Origin: JAWKJY01 sp041393535
GTDB taxonomy: Bacteria; Actinomycetota; Thermoleophilia; Gaiellales; Gaiellaceae
Direction of reading: 5' to 3'
Assembly: GCA_041393535.1 (NCBI GenBank)
Contig: JAWKJY010000009.1
Span: 131,133-195,132 of the forward strand
DNA: 64,000 nt
How positions within the stretch are numbered: position 1 is the first letter of the stretch; each line of letters starts with the position of its first letter. Below the pieces are notes generated by a model. It had not been told where the DNA came from and did no database searches. It was given only the letters and a program-made list of their open reading frames with translations. Position numbers and translations under genes: made by a program. Shown one piece after another: positions 33,262 to 42,456 of the stretch.

Positions 33262-34488
33262 ATGCTGGCTCCGCCCATCGCCGAGGCCGAGGCGGGCACG
33301 CGCGTCCTCTACTACAGCCACGACTCGTACGGCCTCGGGCACCTCCGGCGGACGCTGGCGCTCGCGCACCGCGTGCGGGAGCGGCTGCCGGACGCAGCGC
33401 AGCTGATCGTCAGCGGCGCCGCCCACACCGACGGCTGGCGGCTGCCCGCGGGCGCCGACTGGGTGAAGCTGCCCTCGGTCGTGAAGACCGCCGCCGGCGA
33501 GTACCGCTCGCGCTCGCTCGAGTGCGCCTTCGCCACGACCCACGGGCTGCGCCAGGATCTCGTGCTCACCGCCGTCCGGCACTTCCAGCCGGACGTCGTG
33601 GTCGTCGACCACGTGCCCGGCGGCCTGCACGGCGAGGCGCTGCCGGCGCTGCGGCACGCGGCGGCCATGGGAAGCCGCCTCGTGCTCGGGCTCCGCGACG
33701 TGATCGACGACGCGACGCTCGTCCAGCGGGACTGGCGCCGGGCCGGCAACCACGCGCTGCTCGACGGCCTGTACGACGCGGTCGTCGTGTACGGGGATCG
33801 CGCGGTCTACGACGTCGTGCGGGAGTACGGGCTCTCGCCCGTCGCCGCCACCAAGACGACCTTCGTCGGCTACCTCCGCGCGCCCGAGCCGGCGTCGCGG
33901 GAGGCGATCCGCGCGCGGCTCGGGCTCGGGGACGAGCGGCTCGTGGTCGTGACCGCAGGCGGTGGCGGGGACGGCGCCATGCTCGTAGGGGCCGCGCTCG
34001 ACGCCTTCGCCGACGGCCCGCCTGCCGGCGTCCGGGCGCTCGTCGTCGCGGGGCCGCTGATGGCCCCGGACGAGCGCGCGGAGCTCGAGCGGCGCGCCCG
34101 GCGCTGCGGCGAGCGCGTCCGGCTCGTCGACGCGGTCGCGGAGCTCGGCGACGTGCTCGCCGTCTCGGACGCGGTGGTCTCGATGGGCGGCTACAACACG
34201 GTGCGCGAGATCCTCAGCCATCGGCGGCCCGCGCTGATCGTGCCGCGCGTCCGCCCCCGGCTCGAGCAGCTCGTCCGGGCGGAGGCGCTGGCTGCGCGCG
34301 GCCTCGTGCGCGTGCTGCACCCGGCGGAGCTGACGGCGGGGCGCCTGCGCGCGGAGGTCGACCGCCTGCTTCGCGAGCCGCCGCGCCCGGCGGCCCCGCC
34401 GCGGCTCGACGGGCTCGACCGCTTCGTCGACGTGCTCGAGGACATGACCGCGGCCGCGCCGTGCGAGGAGCTCCTCGCCCCTGCCTAG
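33262..34488 (+). CDS. Glycosyltransferase, GT28/MurG-like
   Basis: This is a 408-residue GT-B-fold transferase. The N-terminal half has YYSHDSYGLGHLRRTLALAH, like the GxGH loop of MurG and GT28 enzymes. The C-terminal half has VVVTAGGGGDGAMLV and the donor-site MGGYNTVREILSHRRPALIVP, a clear nucleotide-sugar binding motif. ATG 33262 has GGAG nine bases upstream; a ten-residue ORF from 33229 ends across this start and may be a leader. First gene of the six-gene operon; its stop overlaps the kinase's CTG start. Acceptor unknown. Confidence 0.93.
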   Translation: MLAPPIAEAEAGTRVLYYSHDSYGLGHLRRTLALAHRVRERLPDAAQLIVSGAAHTDGWRLPAGADWVKLPSVVKTAAGEYRSRSLECAFATTHGLRQDLVLTAVRHFQPDVVVVDHVPGGLHGEALPALRHAAAMGSRLVLGLRDVIDDATLVQRDWRRAGNHALLDGLYDAVVVYGDRAVYDVVREYGLSPVAATKTTFVGYLRAPEPASREAIRARLGLGDERLVVVTAGGGGDGAMLVGAALDAFADGPPAGVRALVVAGPLMAPDERAELERRARRCGERVRLVDAVAELGDVLAVSDAVVSMGGYNTVREILSHRRPALIVPRVRPRLEQLVRAEALAARGLVRVLHPAELTAGRLRAEVDRLLREPPRPAAPPRLDGLDRFVDVLEDMTAAAPCEELLAPA

Positions 34489-35737
34489 CCCCAGCCTGGC
34501 GCCGGCGCCGCTCGAGGCGCTCCCGGGCGGCCCCCCGTTCGGCTTCGTGGACGCGTCGCACCCGCTCCGGGCCGACATCGAGCGGTTCTGGGCCGCCGCG
34601 GCGGCCTGCCCCGAGCTCGCCGAGCTGCTCGACGCGCCGGGCTCGCCTCCCGTGGTGCGCTCCGTGCTGCGCCTGGGCCCGGCCTCGGACTCGCTGCTGT
34701 GGCTCTGCACCTCGGTGCAGCGGCCCGCCGAGGGCCCCTACGCGGCCGTGACCGTCCGCTACCGGCCGGATCGCGATCGCCTGGAGCGCTTCACGCCGGC
34801 GACCGATCCCGGCCTGCCGCAGCTCGCCGCGCTCGAGCCCGAGGTCGGCTCGGCCCTCCAGTACGTGCCGCTGCGCCGGTTCGCCTACCGGGTCGGGGAC
34901 GGGCGTCCGGGCTCGCCGATCGCGAAGGCGATGCGGCCGGTCGAGCTGGACGAGGCATGGCGGCGGCTCGAGCTCGTCTGGCGGGCGTCGCGCAGGGCCC
35001 GGCCGGGCTTCGCCGTCGCGGAGCCGCTCGGAATCGACCGCGAGCGCGGCGTCTTCTACCAGTCGACGGTCCCCGGAACGGAGGTCTCGTCGCTCGTCGA
35101 CGCCGGCAACCTCCACCAGCTGCTCCATCGGGCCGGCGCGGTGCACGGCGAGCTCCAGGCGCTGCCCGCCTCGGGGCTGCCGCGCTGGTCGCCGGAGCAG
35201 CTCGTGCCGGAGATCCGCGCGCACGCGCGCCTCGTCGCGCTGTTCCGGCCCGAGGCGGCCCCGCCCGTCACGGCGGTGCGGGATCTCCTGCTGGCGAGCG
35301 TGCCGCGCGCCTGCGAGCCGGCGTTCTGCCACGGCGACCTCCGCTGCGGGCACCTGCTCGCCCTCGACGACGCCTGGTCGGTGATCGACGCCGACGGGTG
35401 CCGCCTCGGCGATCCGTGCCAGGACGTGGCGCGCCTGCTCGCCTTCCTCGAGCTCGACGTCCCCTACCTGCGCGACCGGCTCGCGATCACGGGGGACGAC
35501 GGCGCGCGCGAGCTCGACCAGGCCGTCGCCGCCTACCTCGACGGGTACCGGTCGACCGGCCGCCGGCTCGACGACGCCAGGCTGGCCTGGTACCTGCTCG
35601 CGCACCAGCTGCACTTCCTCGCACGGCTCTTCAAGCGCGATCGCTACGCGCCGTCGACGCTCGAGCGGGGCCTCGCCCGGCTCCGCGGGCTCGAGGCGCG
35701 GCTGCGGGTGCAGCTCGCCGGAGGGAGGCGCCCGTGA
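34481..35737 (+). CDS. APH-like phosphotransferase (kinase) 1
   Basis: This is an aminoglycoside-phosphotransferase/choline-kinase-fold protein. The catalytic loop is FCHGDLRCGHLL (H-G-D, with the usual Asn position replaced by His) and the metal loop is VIDADGCRLGDPCQD, near residues 305-330. A CTG at 34481, in the frame of the stop-overlap sequence CCTGCCTAGC, gives 418 residues; the first conventional start is GTG 34547 (396 residues). The same CTGCCTAGC junction recurs at the second kinase, which favours CTG. It lies between two glycosyltransferases, so it probably phosphorylates a sugar or lipid-linked intermediate. Confidence 0.87.
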   Translation: MPSPSLAPAPLEALPGGPPFGFVDASHPLRADIERFWAAAAACPELAELLDAPGSPPVVRSVLRLGPASDSLLWLCTSVQRPAEGPYAAVTVRYRPDRDRLERFTPATDPGLPQLAALEPEVGSALQYVPLRRFAYRVGDGRPGSPIAKAMRPVELDEAWRRLELVWRASRRARPGFAVAEPLGIDRERGVFYQSTVPGTEVSSLVDAGNLHQLLHRAGAVHGELQALPASGLPRWSPEQLVPEIRAHARLVALFRPEAAPPVTAVRDLLLASVPRACEPAFCHGDLRCGHLLALDDAWSVIDADGCRLGDPCQDVARLLAFLELDVPYLRDRLAITGDDGARELDQAVAAYLDGYRSTGRRLDDARLAWYLLAHQLHFLARLFKRDRYAPSTLERGLARLRGLEARLRVQLAGGRRP

Positions 35738-36990
35738 GGATCCTCTCGCTCGTCGCCGACATCGGCATCCCGATCCTCGGCGGCAAGGGCGCGGCGGTGC
35801 ACGCCCGGTCGCTGGCGACGGCGCTCGCCCGGGCCGGCCACGAGGTCGCGCTCGCGGCGCCCTCGCTCGTGCGGGAGCCGTGGGAGCGGCCGGCGCCGCT
35901 CGGGCCGCCCGTCCTGCACCTGCCGCCCGCCGCGCACGTGGAGCAGGCCGCGCGCGGCGTGAAGTCGTTCCGCGAGACGATCGGCGCCGCGACCGCGATC
36001 GGCGGCGAGCTGCGCCGCGTGCTCTACAACGAGCAGCTCGTCGACGACCTCCACCGCGTGCTCGAGCGGCGGCCGCCGGACGTGCTGCTCGAGCGCGCGT
36101 CGCTGTTCGGGACCGCCGGCTCCCTCGTCGCGGAGCGGCTCGGCGTGCCGCACGTGGTCGAGCTGAACGCGCCGCTCGCCGCGGAGCAGGAGGCGTACCG
36201 GGGCGGCTCGCTCGGCGAGCTCGCGGCGGCCGCCGAGCGCTGGACGCTCGGCCGTGCGGACGTGGTGCTGACGGTGTCGAGCCTGCTCGCACGCCACGCG
36301 ATCCGCTGCGGCGCCGCGCCCGAGCGCGTCCACGTGCTGCCGAACGGCGTCGACCCGGCCGCGTTCCACCCGGGGCCGCGCGACGCGACCCTGCGCCGGC
36401 GGCTCGGTCTGGGGGCCGGCCCGCTCGTCGGCTTCGTCGGCGGCCTCAGGCCCTGGCACGGGATCGAGGCGCTGCCCGGGCTGCTGGCGAGGCTCGCGAC
36501 CGTGCACCCGTCCGTCAGGCTCGTCGTCGTCGGCGACGGCCCGCTCGCGGGCCAGCTCGCCGGGGAGCTCGCCGCGCGCGGCCTGACCGGGTGCGCCTCG
36601 CTCCTCGGCGCGCTCCCGCACGAGGACGTCGCCGCGGTCGTGCGCGAGCTCGACGTCGCGCTCGCGCCCTACCCGCGGCCGGAGCACGAGTTCTACTTCT
36701 CGCCGCTCAAGCTGTTCGAGTACATGGCCTGCGGCGTGCCGGTGGTCGCCTCGCGGCTGGGCCAGATCGCCGAGGTCGTGCGCGACGGCGAGACCGGGCT
36801 GCTCGTGCCGCCCGGTGACGCGGACGCGCTCGCGACGGCGTGCCGCCGGCTGCTCGACGAGCCGGCCCTGGCACAACGGCTCGGCGCGGCGGCCGCCGCG
36901 GAGGTCGCGCGCCGGTACACGTGGGACGCGAACGCCGCCCGGGTCGGCGAGCTGGCCGCCGGCGCCCGTGCGGCGAGGGTTGCCGCGTGA
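35734..36990 (+). CDS. Glycosyltransferase family 4, first copy
   Basis: This is a 418-residue retaining GT-B enzyme. It has the N-terminal GGKGAAVHARSLATALARAGHEVALA, the LNAPLAAEQEAYRG acceptor region, VLPNGVDPAAFHPG, GFVGGLRPWHGIEAL, and the donor-site E-x7-E as SPLKLFEYMACGVPVVAS. The GTG start at 35734 overlaps the kinase stop (GTGA). Such enzymes use UDP- or GDP-sugars, or trehalose-type donors. It is followed without a gap by a second GT4. Confidence 0.95.
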   Translation: MRILSLVADIGIPILGGKGAAVHARSLATALARAGHEVALAAPSLVREPWERPAPLGPPVLHLPPAAHVEQAARGVKSFRETIGAATAIGGELRRVLYNEQLVDDLHRVLERRPPDVLLERASLFGTAGSLVAERLGVPHVVELNAPLAAEQEAYRGGSLGELAAAAERWTLGRADVVLTVSSLLARHAIRCGAAPERVHVLPNGVDPAAFHPGPRDATLRRRLGLGAGPLVGFVGGLRPWHGIEALPGLLARLATVHPSVRLVVVGDGPLAGQLAGELAARGLTGCASLLGALPHEDVAAVVRELDVALAPYPRPEHEFYFSPLKLFEYMACGVPVVASRLGQIAEVVRDGETGLLVPPGDADALATACRRLLDEPALAQRLGAAAAAEVARRYTWDANAARVGELAAGARAARVAA

Positions 36991-38045
36991 GGGGCCTGCG
37001 CGTCGCGTACGCGCTGCGGGTCTTCCCGAAGCTGTCGGAGACGTTCATCGTCGGCGAGCTCGCGGAGCTCCGCCGGCGCGGCGCGGAGGTGCTGATCCTC
37101 TCGCTCGAGCGCCAGCGGGAGGAGCTGCGCCACGCGACGGTGGCCGCCGCGGGGCTCGACGTGGCGACCGAGTACGACCCCGGCCGCTTCGACGAGGCGG
37201 TCGCGCGCTTCCGGCCGCACCTCGTGCACGCCCACTTCGCGACCGAGGCGACCGCGGTCGCCCGCGAGCTCGCTCGCCGGCACGACCTGCCGTACACGTT
37301 CACGGCGCACGGCTACGACATCTTCCGCAAGCCGCCCGGTGACTTCGCGGCGCGCGCGGAGGCGGCGTCGGCGCTCGTGACCGTCTCGGAGGCGAACGCC
37401 GAGCACATCGCGCGCACGTTCGCCGTGCCGCGCGGGAAGCTGCACGTGATCCCGTGCGGCATCGATCTCGACGTCTTCCGCCCGGGCGACGACCCCGACC
37501 CGCGTCTCGTCGTCGCGGTCGCGCGGCTCAACCCCGTCAAGCGGCTGGACGTCCTGCTCGACGCCTGCGCGCTCCTGCGCGATCGCGGCGTCGACTTCCG
37601 CTGCGTCGTCGTCGGCGAGGGGCCGAGCCGGCCCGAGCTCGAGGAGCAGCACCGCCGGCTCGGGCTCGGCGGGCTCGTCGAGCTGCGCGGCGCGGCCGAG
37701 CAGGCGGAGGTCGTCCGCTGGTGGCGCCGCGCCGGGGTCGCCGTCCTCTCGAGCGAGCGCGAGGGGATGCCCGTCTGCCTGATGGAGGCCGCCGCGTCCG
37801 CCGTGCCGGCCGTCGCGCCCCGGGTCGGGGGCATCCCCGAGCTGGTCGTCGACGGCGGGACCGGCCTCCTCGACCCGGCGCTCGACCCGCGTGCGCTCGC
37901 CGACGCGCTCGAGCGGCTCCTGCGCGATCGGGCGCTCGCGGCGCGGCTCGGGCGGGCCGCCCGGGCACGCGCGGAGGAGCGGTTCTCCGTCGCCCGCCAG
38001 GTGGACGACCTGGGGCGCATCTGGGCGGAGGCGATCCCTGCCTAG
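36987..38045 (+). CDS. Glycosyltransferase family 4, second copy
   Basis: This is a 352-residue GT4 enzyme. The N-terminal VAYALRVFPKLSETFIVGEL is the motif of exopolysaccharide-type GT4 (colanic acid group). Then HAHFATEATAVARELARRH, TFTAHGYDIFRKP, IPCGIDLDVFRPG, LNPVKRLDVLLDA, and the E-x7-E site SEREGMPVCLMEAAASAVP. GTG 36987 overlaps the previous stop (GTGA). It differs clearly from the upstream GT4, so they likely add different sugars in sequence. Confidence 0.95.
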   Translation: MRGLRVAYALRVFPKLSETFIVGELAELRRRGAEVLILSLERQREELRHATVAAAGLDVATEYDPGRFDEAVARFRPHLVHAHFATEATAVARELARRHDLPYTFTAHGYDIFRKPPGDFAARAEAASALVTVSEANAEHIARTFAVPRGKLHVIPCGIDLDVFRPGDDPDPRLVVAVARLNPVKRLDVLLDACALLRDRGVDFRCVVVGEGPSRPELEEQHRRLGLGGLVELRGAAEQAEVVRWWRRAGVAVLSSEREGMPVCLMEAAASAVPAVAPRVGGIPELVVDGGTGLLDPALDPRALADALERLLRDRALAARLGRAARARAEERFSVARQVDDLGRIWAEAIPA

Positions 38046-39033
38046 CGCCGCCGTCCTCGTGAGCGGCGTGCCGGTCGCGGACGACCCCGCGCTGCCGACG
38101 CTCGCCGCGGCGCTCGACCCCGGGGTCGTCGGCCCGGCGCTCGCCAGCCTGCCCGCGCTCGACGGCGCGGGGCCGCTCGTCGCGATCCGCGTCGTGCGGC
38201 ACAAGCCGGGCCGCCGCTGCGTCGTCGCCTACGACCTGGCCGACTACGGCAGGGTCTACGGGAAGCTGCGGCGGCATCGCTCGGGCGCCTCCGCCTACCG
38301 GCTGCTCCAGGCGCTGCGTGCGGCCGGCCTCGACGGCGCGGGGCACGGGATCGCCGTGCCCGAGCCGGTCGGCCACGTCCGCGAGCTCCGCCTCTGGCTG
38401 CAGCGCGAGGCGCCGGGGCGCGAGGCGACGGAGCTGGTCGAGGGGGCGGTCGGCCTGCGCGTGGCCGGGCGCGTCGCCGAGGCCGCCGACGAGCTGCACC
38501 GCGCCGGCGTGCCCGCGTCGCGGCGGCACGGCGTCGCCGACGAGCTCCTGATCCTGCGCGAGCGCCTGTGCGACGTCGCGGTCGAGGAGCCGTCGCTCGG
38601 GCCCCGGCTCGGTCGGCTCTACGTCGCGTGCGAGCGCGCGGGCGCCGGGCTCGTCGGCCATCCCGAGCGCGGCATCCACCGGGACTTCTACGCCGACCAG
38701 GTGCTCGTGGCCGGCGATCGCCTGACCCTCGTGGACTTCGACCTCTACTGCATCGGCGACCCGGCTCTCGACATCGGGAACTACCTCGGCCACGTGACGG
38801 AGCTGGCGCTGCGCCGGACCGGGAGCGCCGCCGCGTACGCCCCGGTCGAGGCCGAGCTGCTCGGGTCGTTCGCGCGGCGCGCCGGCGGCGACGCCGCCCG
38901 GCGCGCCCGGGCCTGGGCCGCGCTGACCGTGGCGCGCCACGTCTTCCTCAGCACGCGCATCGCCGGGCGCGGCCACACGACGCTGCCGCTGATCGAGCTG
39001 GCCGAGCGCCGGCTGGCGGAGGCCGCCGCGTGA
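38038..39033 (+). CDS. APH-like phosphotransferase (kinase) 2
   Basis: This is a kinase of 331 residues if it starts at CTG 38038, or 324 residues from GTG 38059. The CTG is preferred: GGAGG lies six bases upstream, it overlaps the GT stop, and GTG has no site. Catalytic loop GIHRDFYADQVL (H-R-D, Asn position replaced by Gln) and metal loop LVDFDLYCIGDPALDIGNYLG are intact. The N-terminal lobe has RVVRHKPGRRCVVAYDL and GKLRRHRSG. Substrate is probably a glycan or aminoglycoside-like alcohol. Its stop overlaps the ABC exporter start (GTGA). Confidence 0.88.
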   Translation: MPSAAVLVSGVPVADDPALPTLAAALDPGVVGPALASLPALDGAGPLVAIRVVRHKPGRRCVVAYDLADYGRVYGKLRRHRSGASAYRLLQALRAAGLDGAGHGIAVPEPVGHVRELRLWLQREAPGREATELVEGAVGLRVAGRVAEAADELHRAGVPASRRHGVADELLILRERLCDVAVEEPSLGPRLGRLYVACERAGAGLVGHPERGIHRDFYADQVLVAGDRLTLVDFDLYCIGDPALDIGNYLGHVTELALRRTGSAAAYAPVEAELLGSFARRAGGDAARRARAWAALTVARHVFLSTRIAGRGHTTLPLIELAERRLAEAAA

Positions 39034-40922
39034 GGACGGTCGCCCGCCTCGTCCGCCAGCAGGTCGCCGGGATGCGCGCCTCCCTCGGCGTGTTCGCGTT
39101 CTTCCGCCGCGACCTGCTGCGCCGCTGGCCGCTCCTGCTCGGCGCGCTCGCCTGCTCGCTCGGCTACGGGGCCGTGCGCGTCGCGGAGCCCTGGCCGCTG
39201 CAGGTGATCTTCGACAACGTGCTCGGGACGCGGCCGTTCGACTCGCCGGTTCCCCTGCTCGGCGGCCTCGTGGCCGACGACCGGCGCGCGCTGCTCGCCG
39301 CCGCCGCCATCGCGCTGCTCGTCTTCGCCGGGCTGCGCGGCGTCCTCTACGCGTGGCAGATCACGCTCGCGACGCGCGTCGGGCAGGAGGTCGTGCTGCG
39401 GCTGCGCAGGCGGCTGTTCCGCCGGATCCAGAAGCTCGGCCTCGACTTCCACGCGCGCTCGAGCACCGGCGACCTGCTCACGCGCCTCACCTCGGACGTC
39501 GACGTCCTGCGCGAGCTGATGGTCGGCGGGATCCTCTCGATCCTCTCCGAGGGGCTCGTGCTCGTGGCCTTCCTCGCGGTGATGTACGTGATGGAGTGGC
39601 GCCTCGCCCTGCTCGCGACGGTCGCGATGCCGGTCGTGTTCGTCCTGATGCTCGTCTACGGCGGCCGCATCCGGGCGTCGACGCGCGAGCAGCGCCGGAC
39701 CGAGAGCGAGCTCGCCGGGCGCGTCGCCGAGGTCCTGAACGGGATCCACCTCGTGCAGCTCTTCGCTCGCGAGCGCGACGAGGACGAGCGCCTGCGCCGG
39801 CTGAACAAGCGGAGCCTGCGCACCGGGATGCAGACGACGCGGCTCGAGGCGCGCGCGAACCGCGCGGTCGAGGTGTCGGTCGCGTTCGCGACGGCCGCGA
39901 CGCTGTGGGTGGGCGCGAACCAGGTGATCGCGGGGCGCCTGACGCCCGGCGAGCTGCTGGTCTTCGTCGCCTACATGCAGACCTTCTACCGGCCGCTCAA
40001 GCGGTTGGCGCGGGTGAGCCGGCGTGCGAGCCGCGCGGCGGTGAGCGTCGAGCGGATCGCCGAGGTGCTCGCGCTGGAGCCCTCGGTCGCCGACGGGCCG
40101 CGCGACGCGCCCGCGCTGCGCGGTGCGGTCGAGCTGCGCGGGGTCAGCCACGCGTACGTCGAGGGCGTGCCCGTGCTCGACCAGGTCGACCTCGCGATCG
40201 CGCCCGGGCAGATGGTCGCGCTGGTCGGGCCGACCGGGGCCGGGAAGAGCACGATCCTCGGGCTCGTGCCGCGGCTGCACGACCCGGCGGCCGGCGCCGT
40301 GCTCGTCGACGGCCTCGACGTCCGCGACCTGACGCTCCGCTCGCTGCGCGAGCAGATCGCCGTCGTGCCCCAGGACGGGGTGCTGTTCGGCGGCACGATC
40401 CGCGACAACATCGCCTACGGGAGGCCCGACGCGAGCGAGGACGAGCTCGTCGCGGCCGCGCAGGCGGCGCTGGTCGACGAGTTCGTCTCGCGCCTGCCCG
40501 ACGGCTACGACACCGTGGTCGGGGAGCGCGGCGTGACCCTCTCGGGCGGCCAGCGGCAGCGCCTCGCGATCGCCCGGGCGCTCGTCAAGGACGCGCCGAT
40601 CGTCCTCCTCGACGAGCCGACGACCGGCCTCGACGCCGGCTCGGAGGCGCTCGTGCTGGAGGCGCTCGAGCGGCTCCTCGACGGTCGCACGTCGCTCGTG
40701 ATCGCCCACCGGCTCCGGACGATCGAGCGGGCGGACCGGATCGCCGTGGTCGAGCGCGGCAGGATCGTCCAGGTAGGGACGCACGACTACCTGGCGGGCC
40801 GCGGCGGGCCCTACGCGGAGCTCCTGCGCCAGCAGTTCGGCGTCGCGCCCTCCACGCCGCCGGCGCCCGCCCCGGTCCGCCGGCCGGTCCCGGCGATGCT
40901 GCAGGTCCTGCTCGGGCTCTGA
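39030..40922 (+). CDS. ABC exporter, fused membrane and ATPase domains
   Basis: This is a 630-residue type IV ABC exporter half-transporter (MsbA-like). Six TMs lie in residues 1-310 (LLLGALACSLGYGAVRVAEPW, AIALLVFAGLRGVLYAW, VLVAFLAVMYVMEW, ALLATVAMPVVFVLMLVYGG, LWVGANQVIAGRLTPGELLV). The ATPase has Walker A GPTGAGKST near 400-408, signature LSGGQRQRLAI near 503, and Walker B IVLLDEPTTGLD. A proline-rich tail ends the protein. It should export the product of the five preceding enzymes. Dimer formation is expected. Confidence 0.96.
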   Translation: MRTVARLVRQQVAGMRASLGVFAFFRRDLLRRWPLLLGALACSLGYGAVRVAEPWPLQVIFDNVLGTRPFDSPVPLLGGLVADDRRALLAAAAIALLVFAGLRGVLYAWQITLATRVGQEVVLRLRRRLFRRIQKLGLDFHARSSTGDLLTRLTSDVDVLRELMVGGILSILSEGLVLVAFLAVMYVMEWRLALLATVAMPVVFVLMLVYGGRIRASTREQRRTESELAGRVAEVLNGIHLVQLFARERDEDERLRRLNKRSLRTGMQTTRLEARANRAVEVSVAFATAATLWVGANQVIAGRLTPGELLVFVAYMQTFYRPLKRLARVSRRASRAAVSVERIAEVLALEPSVADGPRDAPALRGAVELRGVSHAYVEGVPVLDQVDLAIAPGQMVALVGPTGAGKSTILGLVPRLHDPAAGAVLVDGLDVRDLTLRSLREQIAVVPQDGVLFGGTIRDNIAYGRPDASEDELVAAAQAALVDEFVSRLPDGYDTVVGERGVTLSGGQRQRLAIARALVKDAPIVLLDEPTTGLDAGSEALVLEALERLLDGRTSLVIAHRLRTIERADRIAVVERGRIVQVGTHDYLAGRGGPYAELLRQQFGVAPSTPPAPAPVRRPVPAMLQVLLGL

Positions 40923-40924
40923 CG

Positions 40925-41557
40925 TCAGGCCGCGCGGCCGGCCAGCTCGGCGCAGGCCTCGTCGAGCGAGACCACGTCCGCGTACTTCTGCTCTAGGTCG
41001 AAGAGCGACTGGTCGTGCGCGGCCAGGGACCGGTCGCCCACGGCCTCGCGGACGACGATCGGCACGAAGCCGTACTGGACGGCGTCGACCGCGGTCGCGC
41101 GGACGCAGCCGCTCGTCGTCGCGCCGACGAGGACGACCGTGTCGATCCGGGCGGCGTTCAGCCGCGAGACGAGGTCGGTGCCGAAGAACGCGCTCGCGTA
41201 CTTCTTCTCCACGATCGGCTCGCCCGGCCGGCGCTCGAGCCTCGGGTCGAGCTCGGTCGCGCCCGCGTCGCGCAGGAGCGAGAGGAGCCCCGCCTGCTTG
41301 CGCGCCCACACGCCGGCGTCGGCCATCCCCTCGTCGTAGGCGATGCTCGTGAACAGCACCGGGACGCCGGCGCCGCGCGCCGCGGCGAGCGCGCCCCGCG
41401 TCGCCTCGACGACGTCGTCGAGGTCGGCGCCGAGCGGCAGCTCCGGGTTCGTGAACGCCTGGAGCAGGTCGACGACGACGAGCGCCGGCCGCTGGCCCCA
41501 GCCGAGCCGCAGGCCGAAGCCGCGGGCGCGGAAGCGCTCCGCGTCCTGCTCGCTCAC
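40925..41557 (-). CDS. Cysteine hydrolase (isochorismatase-like amidase)
   Basis: This is a 210-residue isochorismatase-fold amidase. The catalytic Asp is in LVVVDLLQAF, Lys in EKKYASAFFGT, and the nucleophilic Cys in TTSGCVRAT. Relatives include N-carbamoylsarcosine amidase, nicotinamidase and maleamate amidohydrolase. The GTG start overlaps the stop of the deacetylase-like gene (GTGA). As the last gene of a catabolic run with an HpaB-type monooxygenase and aldolase, it may release ammonia from an amide intermediate. Substrate not determined. Confidence 0.93.
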   Translation of the reverse strand: MSEQDAERFRARGFGLRLGWGQRPALVVVDLLQAFTNPELPLGADLDDVVEATRGALAAARGAGVPVLFTSIAYDEGMADAGVWARKQAGLLSLLRDAGATELDPRLERRPGEPIVEKKYASAFFGTDLVSRLNAARIDTVVLVGATTSGCVRATAVDAVQYGFVPIVVREAVGDRSLAAHDQSLFDLEQKYADVVSLDEACAELAGRAA

Positions 41558-42453
41558 GCGCCGCCCATCGCCGCGACCGCGTCGTCGTAGTAGCGGTCGT
41601 CGTACCAGTCGGCGATGTCGTCCGTCGTCGTCAGCCAGACGTCGTCGTGGGAGACGACGTAGTCGAGGAACCGCTCGAGGTGCCGGTGCCGGAACGGCTG
41701 GTTGACGAGGAAGGGGTGGAGGCTGATCGACATGACGCCGCCGCTGCGGCGGGTCGACTCCTCGTGGAGGACGTCGAACTGGTCGCGCATCGTCTGCTCG
41801 AACTCCGACGCGGTCATGCCGTGGCCGAGGAAGCACGGGATGTCGTTCACCTCGATCGAGTACGGCACCGAGATCATCCGGTGGCCGGGCACGTCGAGCG
41901 GGAACGGCTGGTCGTCGGCCGACCAGTCCATCAGGTAGGTCAGCCCGTGCTCGGCGAGGATCCGCGGCGTCTCGGCCGTCTCCGAGAGCGCCGGGCCGAG
42001 CCAGCCCTTCGGCCGCGTCCCCGTGCCCGCGACGAGCTGCTCCAGCAGGCGGCCGAACGCGGCGCGCTCCTCGTCGGGCTCCATCCCCGTCCAGAGCCGC
42101 GCGTTGTTGAAGCCGTGCGCGCACCAGACCCAGTCGCGCTCGCGGCCGGCCTGGACGATCTGCGGGTACTCGGCGCAGACCTCGGAGTTGAGCAGCACGC
42201 TCGCGCGCAGCTCCAGGCGGTCGAGGAGGTCGATCATCCGCCAGATGCCGACGCGCGTCCCGTAGTCGCGCCACCCGTGGTTCAGCGGGTCGACGGGGAG
42301 CGAGGCGGTCGGCGGGAAGAGCGCGGTCGACGGGCGGCCGGGCTCGAAGTGCTCGACGTTCAGGGCGACGTAGAAGGCCAGCCGCTTCCCGTCGGGCCAC
42401 TCGATGGGAGGGCGGTCGACGATCGGCCAGTAGCGGTACGGGGGCGTCGGCAT
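41554..42453 (-). CDS. Polysaccharide-deacetylase-family, PuuE-like amidohydrolase
   Basis: This is a 299-residue NodB-homology barrel of the PuuE-like subgroup. It has FYVALNVEHFEPG in the first strand (no classical metal Asp pair), a WRDYGTRVGIWRMIDLLDRL helix, CAHGFNNARLW, and a late ISLHPFLVNQPFRHRHL. This subgroup contains allantoinase- and formamide-type hydrolases rather than sugar deacetylases. It overlaps the cysteine hydrolase start and follows the aldolase by three bases. Purine or amide ring opening is the likely area. Confidence 0.9.
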   Translation of the reverse strand: MPTPPYRYWPIVDRPPIEWPDGKRLAFYVALNVEHFEPGRPSTALFPPTASLPVDPLNHGWRDYGTRVGIWRMIDLLDRLELRASVLLNSEVCAEYPQIVQAGRERDWVWCAHGFNNARLWTGMEPDEERAAFGRLLEQLVAGTGTRPKGWLGPALSETAETPRILAEHGLTYLMDWSADDQPFPLDVPGHRMISVPYSIEVNDIPCFLGHGMTASEFEQTMRDQFDVLHEESTRRSGGVMSISLHPFLVNQPFRHRHLERFLDYVVSHDDVWLTTTDDIADWYDDRYYDDAVAAMGGA

Positions 42454-42456
42454 CGC

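Noticed and set aside
33229..33263. Ten-residue ORF MSETSHRSRR before the first glycosyltransferase
   Set aside because: Too short to support as a gene, with no clear ribosome site; mentioned only as a possible leader.
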